This document shows, piece by piece, positions 17,694 through 26,452 of a stretch of 64,000 nt of DNA. Positions within the stretch are counted from its first letter, which is position 1. Every line of letters starts with the position of its first letter. A program made the translations under genes and the position numbers. Source of the stretch: Vreelandella neptunia (GTDB lineage Bacteria; Pseudomonadota; Gammaproteobacteria; Pseudomonadales; Halomonadaceae). A model generated the notes under the pieces. It was not told where the DNA came from. It worked only from the letters and a program-made list of their open reading frames with translations, and ran no database searches. The stretch covers positions 186,001 through 250,000 of the forward strand of contig NZ_JHQL01000004.1 of assembly GCF_000712975.1 (NCBI RefSeq). Reading direction: 5' to 3'.

Positions 17694-19103
17694 ATGGTAC
17701 GACTCGATAAGAAAGCCACTAGGCTGTATGTCCTGGACACGAATGTCCTGATCCATGACCCCGCCGCGCTTTACCATTTTGATGAGCACGACGTGGTTAT
17801 TCCCATGACTGTGCTTGAAGAACTAGACAAGCATAAAAACGGCATCAGAGAGATCGCCCGCACCGCGCGGCAGATTAGCCGCACGCTGTCAGACCTTACC
17901 AACCAAGTCACCTTTAATGAGATCCAGAAAGGTATTCCTATTCCGCGCATTAGCGGTGAATCGGGCCGCTTACATTTTTTGTGCTACAACGACCTTAAAC
18001 CCTTCGACTCCCTTGATGACAGCCCCGACAACCGCATTTTGGCGGAAACCTGTCGGTTACGCGATGAGCGCCCGGATGCTTCGGTCATCCTGATCACCAA
18101 AGACATTAACCTGAGGGTAAAAGCAGCCGCACTAAAAGTGCCGGTGGAAGACTACCTGAATGATCGCGCCTATTCTGACAGCGATGCAATGATTGAAGGC
18201 GCACAGGTATACACCACTGCGGGGCAGGACGGTGCCTCGCTGTGGGAAACGCTCAATGTCGATGTCACCGTCGAGCGTGTCGACCACCATACTTTCTATC
18301 AATTAAGTGGCAACATGCCGCGCCATTGGCATGTCGGCATGCTGGTATCCGATAGCGAAAATGGCGCTGAGTTTGAAGCCATTGTCCGTGAGCTATCACC
18401 GTCATCTGCCCGACTACAGCTACTTACCAACTACCGTCACCATGCTGGCGTGTGGGGCGTTCATGCCCACGACAGCCGCCAAAACTTCACCCTCAACTTG
18501 CTGATGGACCCAGACATTGATCTGGTCACGATTGCTGGTAATGCAGGCACCGGTAAAACGTTTATGACGCTCGCCGCAGCGTTCCAGCAAACACTAGATG
18601 CCAAACTATTTGAGCGCATTGTATTTACCCGTGCCCCGATTCCCATGGGCGAAGATATCGGTTTCTTACCGGGCACCGAAGAGGAGAAAATGTCACCGTG
18701 GATGGGTGCCTTCCACGACAATATGGATAACCTGTTGCGTAACGAAGAGGGAGAGTCTAGCTGGGATAATGGTGCCACCCGACAGCTTATTGGCTCGCGG
18801 GTGCAGATTCGCTCCCCAAGCTTCATGCGTGGGCGTACCTTAAACGATACGTTCTTGATTATTGACGAGGCGCAAAACTTTACCCCCAAACAACTCAAGT
18901 CGCTGGTAACCCGAGCGGGCCGAAATACTAAGATTGTCTGTTTAGGTAACGTTGGCCAGATCGATACCCCCTACTTAACCGCCAACACCTGTGGAATGGC
19001 TGCTGTTGTCGAACGATTTAGAGATTGGCCCCATGCTGGGCATATCACGCTGAAAAGCGTTGAACGGTCGCGCCTCGCGCTGGCAGCTGAAGAGCTTTTG
19101 TAA
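17694..19103 (+). CDS. PIN-PhoH family protein (PhoH2 type)
   Basis: 469 aa. An N-terminal PIN ribonuclease domain (YVLDTNVLIHDP with D15, then MTVLEELDKHK) joins a C-terminal PhoH ATPase with Walker A GNAGTGKT at about 282-289 and Walker B FLIIDEAQNF at about 388. PhoH2-type proteins are RNA helicase/RNases, known from mycobacteria. GGAG lies 11 bases upstream of the ATG. Transcribed alone and convergent with the BrkB/antiporter operon. Confidence 0.93.
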   Translation: MVRLDKKATRLYVLDTNVLIHDPAALYHFDEHDVVIPMTVLEELDKHKNGIREIARTARQISRTLSDLTNQVTFNEIQKGIPIPRISGESGRLHFLCYNDLKPFDSLDDSPDNRILAETCRLRDERPDASVILITKDINLRVKAAALKVPVEDYLNDRAYSDSDAMIEGAQVYTTAGQDGASLWETLNVDVTVERVDHHTFYQLSGNMPRHWHVGMLVSDSENGAEFEAIVRELSPSSARLQLLTNYRHHAGVWGVHAHDSRQNFTLNLLMDPDIDLVTIAGNAGTGKTFMTLAAAFQQTLDAKLFERIVFTRAPIPMGEDIGFLPGTEEEKMSPWMGAFHDNMDNLLRNEEGESSWDNGATRQLIGSRVQIRSPSFMRGRTLNDTFLIIDEAQNFTPKQLKSLVTRAGRNTKIVCLGNVGQIDTPYLTANTCGMAAVVERFRDWPHAGHITLKSVERSRLALAAEELL

Positions 19104-19148
19104 CGCTTGCCGCAAACCACCTTGCCGATTCACCCTTCGACTAAGAGC

Positions 19149-19171
19149 ATCGCCCAGCAAAACTGGGCGAT
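19149..19171. terminator. Hairpin between convergent phoH-type and brkB-type genes
   Basis: Perfect 9-bp arms ATCGCCCAG (19149-19157) and CTGGGCGAT (19163-19171) with a 5-base loop, extended by partial pairing of GAGC with GCTC. There is no clear T-run, so termination is plausible but not proven. Confidence 0.4.
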
Positions 19172-19206
19172 GTGCTCTAATGAATATAGCTAGCAGGGCT
19201 ATTACT

Positions 19207-20220
19207 CTACTCCCGTGGTTGGTGCTGCGTGTCAGAATTTTCACTATTCCAAGGGTTTTCAACACCCACTGTATCGGCAGCAAACGCCTCTCGTTCACCT
19301 AGGGGGCGAGCCGCTCCAATCGTTGTATCGTTGCAAGTCTGACGCTCCATCTCACAGTTGAGCTCCGCACCAAACAGCACCACAAACGCTGAGAGCCAAA
19401 ACCATAGCATTAACGCTACAACGGCCCCGAGAGAGCCATACAGCTCACTAAAGGTAGAAAAGTAACGTACGTAAAGCGATAGACCGCCGGAGCCTAGTAG
19501 CCACATAGTGGTGGCAAACAGCGTGCCATAGCTTAACCACCGCCACTGGGCAGAACGCCGATAGGGGGCGTAACGATATAGTAAAGCAATAAGTACGCTC
19601 ATCAGTACCAACAACGCCGGCCAACGCAACCATTTCAAGACACTATCTACCGGTGGTTCAATCATCAGCGTATCAACCACAATCGGCACAATGGCGATAA
19701 ACCCCAGTGACACTAACGTCATCGTAATTAGCCCGAAGGTTAACGACACCAACACCACACCGCGCAGTAGCAACGGACGCTTTTCATGTTCGCCGTACAC
19801 CACATTCAAACCGACGACGAGTACAGAAACACTTTTCGACGCAATAAACATGGCAACCAACAGTCCTGCTAGCGCAGTCATTACATTCCCAGACTCCGTA
19901 CTTTCCACGACCTCTTGGGCCTGCTGATCAATCAGCTTCGCCGCATCCGGCGGCATAAAACGACTAATTTCATAAAGCTGACGACCGGCCTCAACAGGAT
20001 CAAACAACAGCCCCCAAAGAGAGATAACTGCTGCAATCGTTGGAAATAGCGCCAATAAGGCATAAAAAGCCACGCCCGCCGCAAACATGGTAATACGGTC
20101 ACGACGAGCAGCACGCACTACCCGCCAAATAATATCGTGCCACCCCTTACGGGGGATATCGTCAGGCGCTGTGGCTTTCCGACCCCGCCAGTGAGACTCT
20201 ACTCTCCCTTTTTGGCTCAT
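19207..20220 (-). CDS. YihY/BrkB-family inner-membrane protein
   Basis: 337 aa from ATG 20220, which overlaps the stop of the upstream antiporter gene as ATGA. A longer frame from 20235 is not needed. Six membrane helices, with the family features AAGVAFYALLALFPTIAA in the first helix, the conserved region YGEHEKRPLLLRGVVLVSL and the late LYGSLGAVVALMLWFWLSAF. Members were once called ribonuclease BN, which is wrong; their transport or envelope function is unresolved. Its place as last gene of the ion-transport operon suggests co-expression with it. Confidence 0.9.
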   Translation of the reverse strand: MSQKGRVESHWRGRKATAPDDIPRKGWHDIIWRVVRAARRDRITMFAAGVAFYALLALFPTIAAVISLWGLLFDPVEAGRQLYEISRFMPPDAAKLIDQQAQEVVESTESGNVMTALAGLLVAMFIASKSVSVLVVGLNVVYGEHEKRPLLLRGVVLVSLTFGLITMTLVSLGFIAIVPIVVDTLMIEPPVDSVLKWLRWPALLVLMSVLIALLYRYAPYRRSAQWRWLSYGTLFATTMWLLGSGGLSLYVRYFSTFSELYGSLGAVVALMLWFWLSAFVVLFGAELNCEMERQTCNDTTIGAARPLGEREAFAADTVGVENPWNSENSDTQHQPRE

Positions 20221-22001
20221 CGCAGCCCCTCCCACATTAGTAAAAGCGCCACTATTACAGCGAACACCATCATCAAACCGCTACCATGATGACGCATCCA
20301 TGCTTCTGCGAATAAACCTCTGTTCAACTGCCTCATTAACGCTCTTTCACGAGCAAGCGAAAACGCAACACTCGCCATTTTCACCTTTTCACAGGCATGG
20401 GCCAAAGCCTCTATAACGCGCAATCCTTTTACAGAAAAGACGCTATACAGCCACCATAAATCGCCTGCGGGTGGCGCTTGAATGACAACGCGGCGCAGTA
20501 AGCTAGCGCCAATCACCACCACCATCACAACAATCATGACACCAACAGGGAAAGGCCAACTCAGGCTTAACCATTCGGAGGCTGGTGGTATCTCAACACT
20601 ACCAGCGGGCAGTGGAAGCCATATTGGCGTTACCAGGGCGGCGACCAATGCAGCCAACCACGCGCCCCACTGGAAGGCATTACTACCCCCTGAGTGCCGT
20701 TGCTGCCACTGACGCCACACGCAAACACTGATCAACGCAGAAGTGCCAATGGCCGCCCAGGTAAGCAGCATAATCAGATGTTCGTGATGCATGTCATAAA
20801 GCGCACTTTTAACGCCCCACTTACTTAGCATCCCCGCCGCTAGCGCACCCGTTAACGACACGCCAGGCAAGGCGATTAACGCAAACAGCAGCGGTTGCGG
20901 CCAGCGAGGCATGTGCTCGCTAATACTAGTACCCAGAAAGAGTGCTCCTTTTGCCAATGCATGATGAGCGGTAAACAACACCACACCAGGTAATAACAGC
21001 GGCCACACGTCTGGGGCGGCTAACCCCATTGCCACCATAGCAGTGAGCATTCCCATTTGGCTGATGCTGGAGTACGCCAGAACCGCTTTTGGATGGCGCT
21101 GCCACACACCATACAACGCAGCACCAAAGGCGGCTGCCAATCCTGCTATTAGCATGACGTTGCCAAGCTGGAGGAGCGCAGGTGACAATCCGTTAACTCC
21201 TAACGGCAATACATTTATCCATGCTAATAGACCAGCTTTAATCATCGCGCCGCTCAGCACCGCGCTAGCAGGAGCAGGCGCTACTGGATGCGCTAACGGC
21301 AACCAAACATGAAGGCCAATAACCCCCGCTTTCACCCCAAATCCAAGCCACAACAAAAGCGCCATCGTGGCCCCGTGGTCAGCGACAGCGATTCCCTCAC
21401 GCACTCCCTTAAGCGTCAGCGTTTCTGAAGTGCCTGCCACCCAAAGAAAACCGCCAAGGATAAGCCCTTCACCAATAACGGCTAAGATTAAGTATGCCCT
21501 TGCGCCCAACCGCGCTTCGTCACTACCGCTATGGACTACCAGGGCATATGCGGCAAACGTCATCAATGCAAAGCCCAGATAAAAACTGGCGATATCTTGA
21601 GCAATAATCAGCAGCACATTGCCCAACAACGTCAGCGGCCACAGAAGCGCTAACCGCTGACATCGACGCTGTATAACCTGATCGCCTGCCTGTGCTTTTC
21701 GTTGCTCTGCTGCAAAGTATCCACGCGCATGAATGGCCGCTAAGCTCCATAGCAAAGCGGTAAAGGCCAGCCACGGACGGCTCAGTGCATTTAACTCCCA
21801 ATAACCGCCTAACATCCAGGCGCTGATTGACCACTGGACCTCGCCGCTAAAGGCTAGCAGTAACGCCGGCCATGAAGCACTCACCCAGAGCATCGAGAAG
21901 TAGTCGCGGCTCGCCGCAGGCGTTCTATACGCCTGCCATATTGTGGTGCCCGCAACGCACAGAGGCCAAAGTAATGCCGCAAGCAAAAGTAGCGTGATCA
22001 T
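20217..22001 (-). CDS. Proton-conducting antiporter-like subunit (third ND2/4/5 paralog)
   Basis: 594 aa from ATG 22001 (ATGA overlap with the gene before). About 14 or more membrane helices of the Mrp/complex I antiporter fold. The helix 7-8 signature GFGVKAGVIGLHVWLPLAHP with K224 and H231 and the next lysine K255 (AMIKAGLL) are present. The glutamate normally found in helix 5 is missing: the aligned position is A145 in FYLGFALMTFAAYALVVH. A C-terminal extension of about 90 residues includes an extra helix. Fourth gene of the operon. Confidence 0.88.
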   Translation of the reverse strand: MITLLLLAALLWPLCVAGTTIWQAYRTPAASRDYFSMLWVSASWPALLLAFSGEVQWSISAWMLGGYWELNALSRPWLAFTALLWSLAAIHARGYFAAEQRKAQAGDQVIQRRCQRLALLWPLTLLGNVLLIIAQDIASFYLGFALMTFAAYALVVHSGSDEARLGARAYLILAVIGEGLILGGFLWVAGTSETLTLKGVREGIAVADHGATMALLLWLGFGVKAGVIGLHVWLPLAHPVAPAPASAVLSGAMIKAGLLAWINVLPLGVNGLSPALLQLGNVMLIAGLAAAFGAALYGVWQRHPKAVLAYSSISQMGMLTAMVAMGLAAPDVWPLLLPGVVLFTAHHALAKGALFLGTSISEHMPRWPQPLLFALIALPGVSLTGALAAGMLSKWGVKSALYDMHHEHLIMLLTWAAIGTSALISVCVWRQWQQRHSGGSNAFQWGAWLAALVAALVTPIWLPLPAGSVEIPPASEWLSLSWPFPVGVMIVVMVVVIGASLLRRVVIQAPPAGDLWWLYSVFSVKGLRVIEALAHACEKVKMASVAFSLARERALMRQLNRGLFAEAWMRHHGSGLMMVFAVIVALLLMWEGLR

Positions 22002-23503
22002 GGCAGGTACTCCCCTACCGCCACGCGGGTAGCCCAATCCAGCGGGCTAAACGGCAATCCTGCCAATAAACCTGCTCCAATGCTTACCAGTGCAGTAAAC
22101 ACGGCTGGCCATAATAGCCAGCCGTGGGTTTCCAAGCGCCCAAGGCGCTGTTCATTAGGCCACTCACCCTTTCCATGAGCCGGCCCCTCACGAAACCAAA
22201 GGCGGTGCAAAATAGGCAAAAAATAAATAGCATTCAAGGTACTACTCGCAACTAAAACCGCCACAACCCAATACATCTGCGCCTGGATAGCCCCCACCCC
22301 CAAGTACCACTTAGTGATAAAGCCCGCGATAGGAGGCAGCCCAATCATCCCCAACGCCCCTACGGTGAATGCGAAGCTGGTAAGGGGCATACGCTTGCCA
22401 GCACCGTTCATTTCATCAATACGGTGGATACCAAGCTCTTCAGCGTAGTTACCCGCGCAAAAGAACAGCGTGACTTTCATCAAACCTTGATGCAGAAGAT
22501 GCGCAAGTGCACCAATGGTACCGAAGGGGCCAAACAGGCAAACACCAAGCACAACATAGGAGACCTGGCTGATAGTAGAAAATGCCAACCGAGGCTTTAA
22601 TTCTTGCTGGGCAATCGCGCGCAGCGAGCCGTAAATAATCGTAATTGAAGCCGCGACCGCCAATACAGTGGTGACACCAAGTTCAACGCTGAGCTCAATA
22701 CCATAAAGATCATAAATCACCCGAAGGATGCCAAAGGCACCGGCTTTTACAACCGCAACTGCATGTAACAGCGCGCTAACTGGCGCAGGCGCTACCATTG
22801 CTCTTGGCAGCCATCCATGCAACGGCACCATGGCAGCTTTAACGGCAAGGCCTCCTACCAGTAATGTAAATATCAGTATCAGCAGACCACGATGATCATT
22901 GAGGTATGGCGACAATCCCTGCTCAGAAGCGAACGAATGGTCGCCGGTTAAACTGTAAAGCAGCACCACACCGAGTAGCAGCACCACGCCAGCCGTTAAG
23001 GTATAACGCAGATAAACACGCCCCGCTGCTAACGCTTTGGCGGTTCCGTAGTGGACGACCAACGGGTAGGTGGAAAGGGTCAGCATTTCGTAGAAAATCA
23101 GGAACGTAAACAGATTCCCGGCTAACGCGATACCCAACGTACTCGCGACACACAGGCTGAAAAAGCCAAAAAAGCGTTTGCGGTTCGCCGCCCCTTCTAA
23201 ATAGCCGATCGCGTAGATCGTGGTACACAGCCACAGTAGCGAAGAAAGTCCAGCAAACATTACTCCCAACGCATCAGCTCTCAATACAAACTCAACACCG
23301 CCCACTATCTGGAAACTAAAGGTGTCTTCAACCCCCTGAGAAACCCGCCCAACCATCAAGGTTACCAGGATGATTTTACTCACAGCGGCAATCAGGTTAA
23401 TGCTGGTACGCAGCCGCCGCGCGTCTTCAGGCAAAAGAAAAATAACCGCTGCTGCAAAAAGAGACGTTGCTAACGTTGTTAGCGGTAGCCAAGCCGCATT
23501 CAT
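21998..23503 (-). CDS. Proton-conducting antiporter-like subunit (second ND2/4/5 paralog, MrpD-like)
   Basis: 501 aa from ATG 23503. The reading frame is open further upstream, but 23503 forms an ATGA overlap with the preceding stop and gives a hydrophobic N-terminus. About 14 helices. The key charged residues of active antiporter subunits are all present: E139 (IFYEMLTLSTYPLVVHYG), K222 and H229 (LAVKAAMVPLHGWLPRA) and K253 (AVVKAGAFG). This is the most canonical of the three paralogs and resembles MrpD/NuoM/MbhH. Confidence 0.92.
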   Translation of the reverse strand: MNAAWLPLTTLATSLFAAAVIFLLPEDARRLRTSINLIAAVSKIILVTLMVGRVSQGVEDTFSFQIVGGVEFVLRADALGVMFAGLSSLLWLCTTIYAIGYLEGAANRKRFFGFFSLCVASTLGIALAGNLFTFLIFYEMLTLSTYPLVVHYGTAKALAAGRVYLRYTLTAGVVLLLGVVLLYSLTGDHSFASEQGLSPYLNDHRGLLILIFTLLVGGLAVKAAMVPLHGWLPRAMVAPAPVSALLHAVAVVKAGAFGILRVIYDLYGIELSVELGVTTVLAVAASITIIYGSLRAIAQQELKPRLAFSTISQVSYVVLGVCLFGPFGTIGALAHLLHQGLMKVTLFFCAGNYAEELGIHRIDEMNGAGKRMPLTSFAFTVGALGMIGLPPIAGFITKWYLGVGAIQAQMYWVVAVLVASSTLNAIYFLPILHRLWFREGPAHGKGEWPNEQRLGRLETHGWLLWPAVFTALVSIGAGLLAGLPFSPLDWATRVAVGEYLP

Positions 23504-24990
23504 GCGCCACCTCCCTGGAGTAGCGCCAGTGGTAGGTGAGCCAATAAGCCTAGGGCAAACGCTGCCACCGCCAAACAAAGCGCAATAAGATCCATGCCAG
23601 GCGCTAACGGCTGGTAATGATGGCGAGGCGCAGTTTCATCAAAGCAGTAACGGAAAACACGAAATATATAAGCAGCTGTCAGCAATGTGCCCACCAATAG
23701 TGCGGCAACAGCTACCCATTGCTGTGTCATCACCATCGCCTGTAGCAGCAACCACTTTGCGGTAAACCCTGCGCTAGGCGGCAATCCCATCAGCGTAACG
23801 GACGCAATGCCGAACACAAGCAGTGACAGCGGTAAACGGCGGCTAGTGCCTGCAAGCCCTTTGATTGAGCTTTCGCCGGTGGCAAGAATCAAATTACCAA
23901 CGGCCATAAACATAGCCGCTTTTGCTAGCGAGTGGCCCATCAACTGTAGCCAAAACCCTTCCCAGGCCAGTGCCCCTGGCAGCGGAGAAATAGTAGGCCC
24001 CAACAGTAAAGGAAAGGCCACCATTAGGTAGCCCAACTGGCCTACCGTAGAAGACGCTACCAAGGTTTTAAGCGATTCAGCACGCCACGCAATTAGCCCA
24101 CCCCAAACAATCGCTAACATGCCCAACCATGCCACAAAGCGTGGGGCAAACAGCGCTTCGGGAAGTAAAATTCCCCACAGCATGATCAACATAAACAACG
24201 AGGCTTTAATCACCAACGCCGCATGCAATGCACTCACCGGCGTCCAAGCATTTTCATGCACAGGCGTTAGCCACCCGTGTAGCGGAAAGAGAGCTGCTTT
24301 CAGCGCTAACCCTGCACCCATCAATGCAGCAGCCACCCAGGCCACTGGGCCAGGCTCAACAATGTCAGCCAGAGTTATAAGGTCAAGCTCTCCCCAGTTC
24401 CCAAGTAGTAAGGCCACACCAAGTAAATAGGCAAGAGACCCCACCAACGCTAACAGTAAATATCGCATGCCTGCTTTCAGCGCATTAGCCTTACCTGATA
24501 GCAGCAACATGCCTACGGCAGCCAGCCCCATAGCCTCTAATGCAGCGTAAAGGGTCAATAAATCTACTGCTAGCCAAATAAGCGATAGCGCACTGATCAG
24601 CACACCCATCAGTGCCCACAGCCATCGTGCTTGCTTGCCGGGGCTGGTAAGTTGCAAATGACCCGGTGTGTATAAGGCAGCCGCTACCCCCACCCACTGA
24701 GTGATCATTAACATCAAACCGCTCAAGCCATTAAAGCGCAGTGACAGCTCAACGCCCGCAACGTGCCACTGCCAGCGCAGTAAGCCCACTTGTAGGTAAT
24801 CGACAACCAACAGTGCGCCAGCCAATAAAATTGGCAGGCATGCAAGCATCACGGGAAATAGACGGCGCGGTGTAAAAAGCGCACCTAACAGCCCTGCAAA
24901 AATCGGCAACACCAAGATAATCAACAGCGCCCAGTGGCTATACCACAACGGCTCAAACGTACTTTCGTACAAGCCAAAACGCCATATCAT
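23500..24990 (-). CDS. Proton-conducting antiporter-like subunit (first ND2/4/5 paralog)
   Basis: 496 aa with about 14 helices. Conserved charges are present: E152 (LYAALEAMGLAAVG), K231 and H238 (LALKAALFPLHGWLTPVHE) and K262 (VIKAS). Related to NuoN/MrpD/hydrogenase-4-type subunits. Its ATG overlaps the stop of the MbhD/MrpC-like fusion as ATGA, and its own stop overlaps the next ATG the same way. It is expected to form one proton or sodium channel of a membrane complex. Confidence 0.9.
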   Translation of the reverse strand: MIWRFGLYESTFEPLWYSHWALLIILVLPIFAGLLGALFTPRRLFPVMLACLPILLAGALLVVDYLQVGLLRWQWHVAGVELSLRFNGLSGLMLMITQWVGVAAALYTPGHLQLTSPGKQARWLWALMGVLISALSLIWLAVDLLTLYAALEAMGLAAVGMLLLSGKANALKAGMRYLLLALVGSLAYLLGVALLLGNWGELDLITLADIVEPGPVAWVAAALMGAGLALKAALFPLHGWLTPVHENAWTPVSALHAALVIKASLFMLIMLWGILLPEALFAPRFVAWLGMLAIVWGGLIAWRAESLKTLVASSTVGQLGYLMVAFPLLLGPTISPLPGALAWEGFWLQLMGHSLAKAAMFMAVGNLILATGESSIKGLAGTSRRLPLSLLVFGIASVTLMGLPPSAGFTAKWLLLQAMVMTQQWVAVAALLVGTLLTAAYIFRVFRYCFDETAPRHHYQPLAPGMDLIALCLAVAAFALGLLAHLPLALLQGGGA

Positions 24991-25667
24991 TGCGCATGCC
25001 TCGCAGCATCACTGTCACTTGCTAGCGCAGACACACCCTCTAACAACACAAGTTGCCGAATAAGCAGCACACCTAACAACGTGCCTAGCCAGGCAATGAT
25101 TAGTCCCACGCTGATAAGCGCCTGCGCTCCAGGCACCGTGCCCGCCATACCCGCCAGCAGCAAAAACACACCAGACCCGAGAACATTAAAGGCCATTAAA
25201 CGGCGCAGCATATGTTTATGTAGCGTAAACGCTCCCATAGCTGTCGCCACAATAACCACAGCGGCGATAATTAGCGGATGCTCAGTCAGCGAATACGCCA
25301 TATCAGGCAATAAAAACCGAATGGCACCCCCTATCATCACACTCCAGGCTAGCGCCAATAGGGCGCGCACCACGCCATGAGACCAACGGTGGCGGGAGCG
25401 GTCATGATGCGAACCCTTTTCGATAGTGGCAGGGAATGCGCTCAATGCATAAAAAAAGCTCCCCCCGGTCAGAACAACTCCTAATACAAGCTCTGCCAAC
25501 GCCAACCAAGGTGCACCAAGCTTCCACCAGGAAAGACTCATTAATAGCGCAAAGAGCAAAAATAGCCCGCTCGCCCGTTTTAAGTGACGATCAAACAGGC
25601 AGACTAGCGACGCGGCTACTATGCAGAACGCTATACCGCTTTCTAGATAGTCAATTGACGCTATCAT
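24987..25667 (-). CDS. Fused MbhD/MrpB-N-like and MrpC/NuoK-like subunit
   Basis: 226 aa with about seven helices. The N-terminal part (residues about 20-75, FALLMSLSWWKLGAPWLALA then ELVLGVVLTGG) looks like the DUF4040/MbhD domain found in MrpA C-termini and hydrogenase subunits. After a His/Arg/Ser linker (about 84-95) come helices ending in MRRLMAFNVLGSGVFLLLAG and a final helix pair like MrpC/NuoK. First gene of the operon. The start ATG 25667 has no strong ribosome binding site. The domain calls come from pattern memory and need a profile search. Confidence 0.72.
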   Translation of the reverse strand: MIASIDYLESGIAFCIVAASLVCLFDRHLKRASGLFLLFALLMSLSWWKLGAPWLALAELVLGVVLTGGSFFYALSAFPATIEKGSHHDRSRHRWSHGVVRALLALAWSVMIGGAIRFLLPDMAYSLTEHPLIIAAVVIVATAMGAFTLHKHMLRRLMAFNVLGSGVFLLLAGMAGTVPGAQALISVGLIIAWLGTLLGVLLIRQLVLLEGVSALASDSDAARHAQ

Positions 25668-25713
25668 AAGCCTTCGCTAATTCCTTGCATCGGCTGAGGG
25701 AACCAATGTACGG

Positions 25714-26379
25714 CTAAGCCAAACGCTCGCTCAGCCACTTGCCAATATCGTTAACCTGCTGCGGGCATAGTGCATGCGCCATCGGATACTGGCGATAATT
25801 AACCGTATAACCCATTTCTTTTAAGCGTTCGACACCATTGCGACCCAGAGTTTCAGGAACGATGGGGTCGAAATTCCCATGGTGTACTTCGATAGGTATA
25901 TCACGATTGGCTTCAGCTAAATCGATGCTATCGGCTGTCGCAAAATAGGTCGACATAGCTAACAGTCCGCCAAGAGGCTGAGGGAAAGAAAGCGCCGCCT
26001 GATAAGCTACTGCGCCGCCTTGGGAAAAACCCGCGACGATAATACGGCGGCTGTCGATCCCTTGATCAATCTGCTCTTCAATCAGTGCCTGAAGTCGTTC
26101 AGCAGACGTTCTCAACTGCGCTTCATCCACCCGACGTCCTAAGTCCATGGCAAGAATGTCATACCACGCTGGCATCACCATGCCGCCATTAATAGTGACC
26201 GGCAAGCGCGGCGCATGGGGCATAATAAAACGCACATGCGCTGAGTCAGGGAGTGTAAGGGCTGGTACTAGCGGCTCGAAATCGTGCCCATCGGCACCCA
26301 ACCCGTGAATAATAAACACGCACGCATCGGCGGGTTGACCATTTTGCGGTTCAATAATCAGTTCGCCTGGGGCTGTCAT
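25714..26379 (-). CDS. Carboxylesterase/phospholipase family alpha/beta hydrolase
   Basis: 221 aa from ATG 26379 (AAGGA upstream); an 11-codon extension lacks a site. The catalytic triad is visible: S119 in AGFSQGGAVAY, D171 in HHGNFDPIVP and H202 in YPMAHALCP, with the oxyanion loop IIHGLGADG. This matches EstB-type carboxylesterases (PF02230) acting on short-chain esters. No signal peptide, so cytoplasmic. Confidence 0.93.
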   Translation of the reverse strand: MTAPGELIIEPQNGQPADACVFIIHGLGADGHDFEPLVPALTLPDSAHVRFIMPHAPRLPVTINGGMVMPAWYDILAMDLGRRVDEAQLRTSAERLQALIEEQIDQGIDSRRIIVAGFSQGGAVAYQAALSFPQPLGGLLAMSTYFATADSIDLAEANRDIPIEVHHGNFDPIVPETLGRNGVERLKEMGYTVNYRQYPMAHALCPQQVNDIGKWLSERLA

Positions 26380-26452
26380 GGGCTCTTTCCTTGCTGACGT
26401 TAAAAGCGCCACCCTAGCGTAAAGTGACGCGTTCGGCGAGTCATTTGCCTGC

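Noticed and set aside
24934-25380. 148-codon plus-strand frame across the start of the antiporter operon
   Set aside because: Antisense to two overlapping conserved genes and of unnatural composition.
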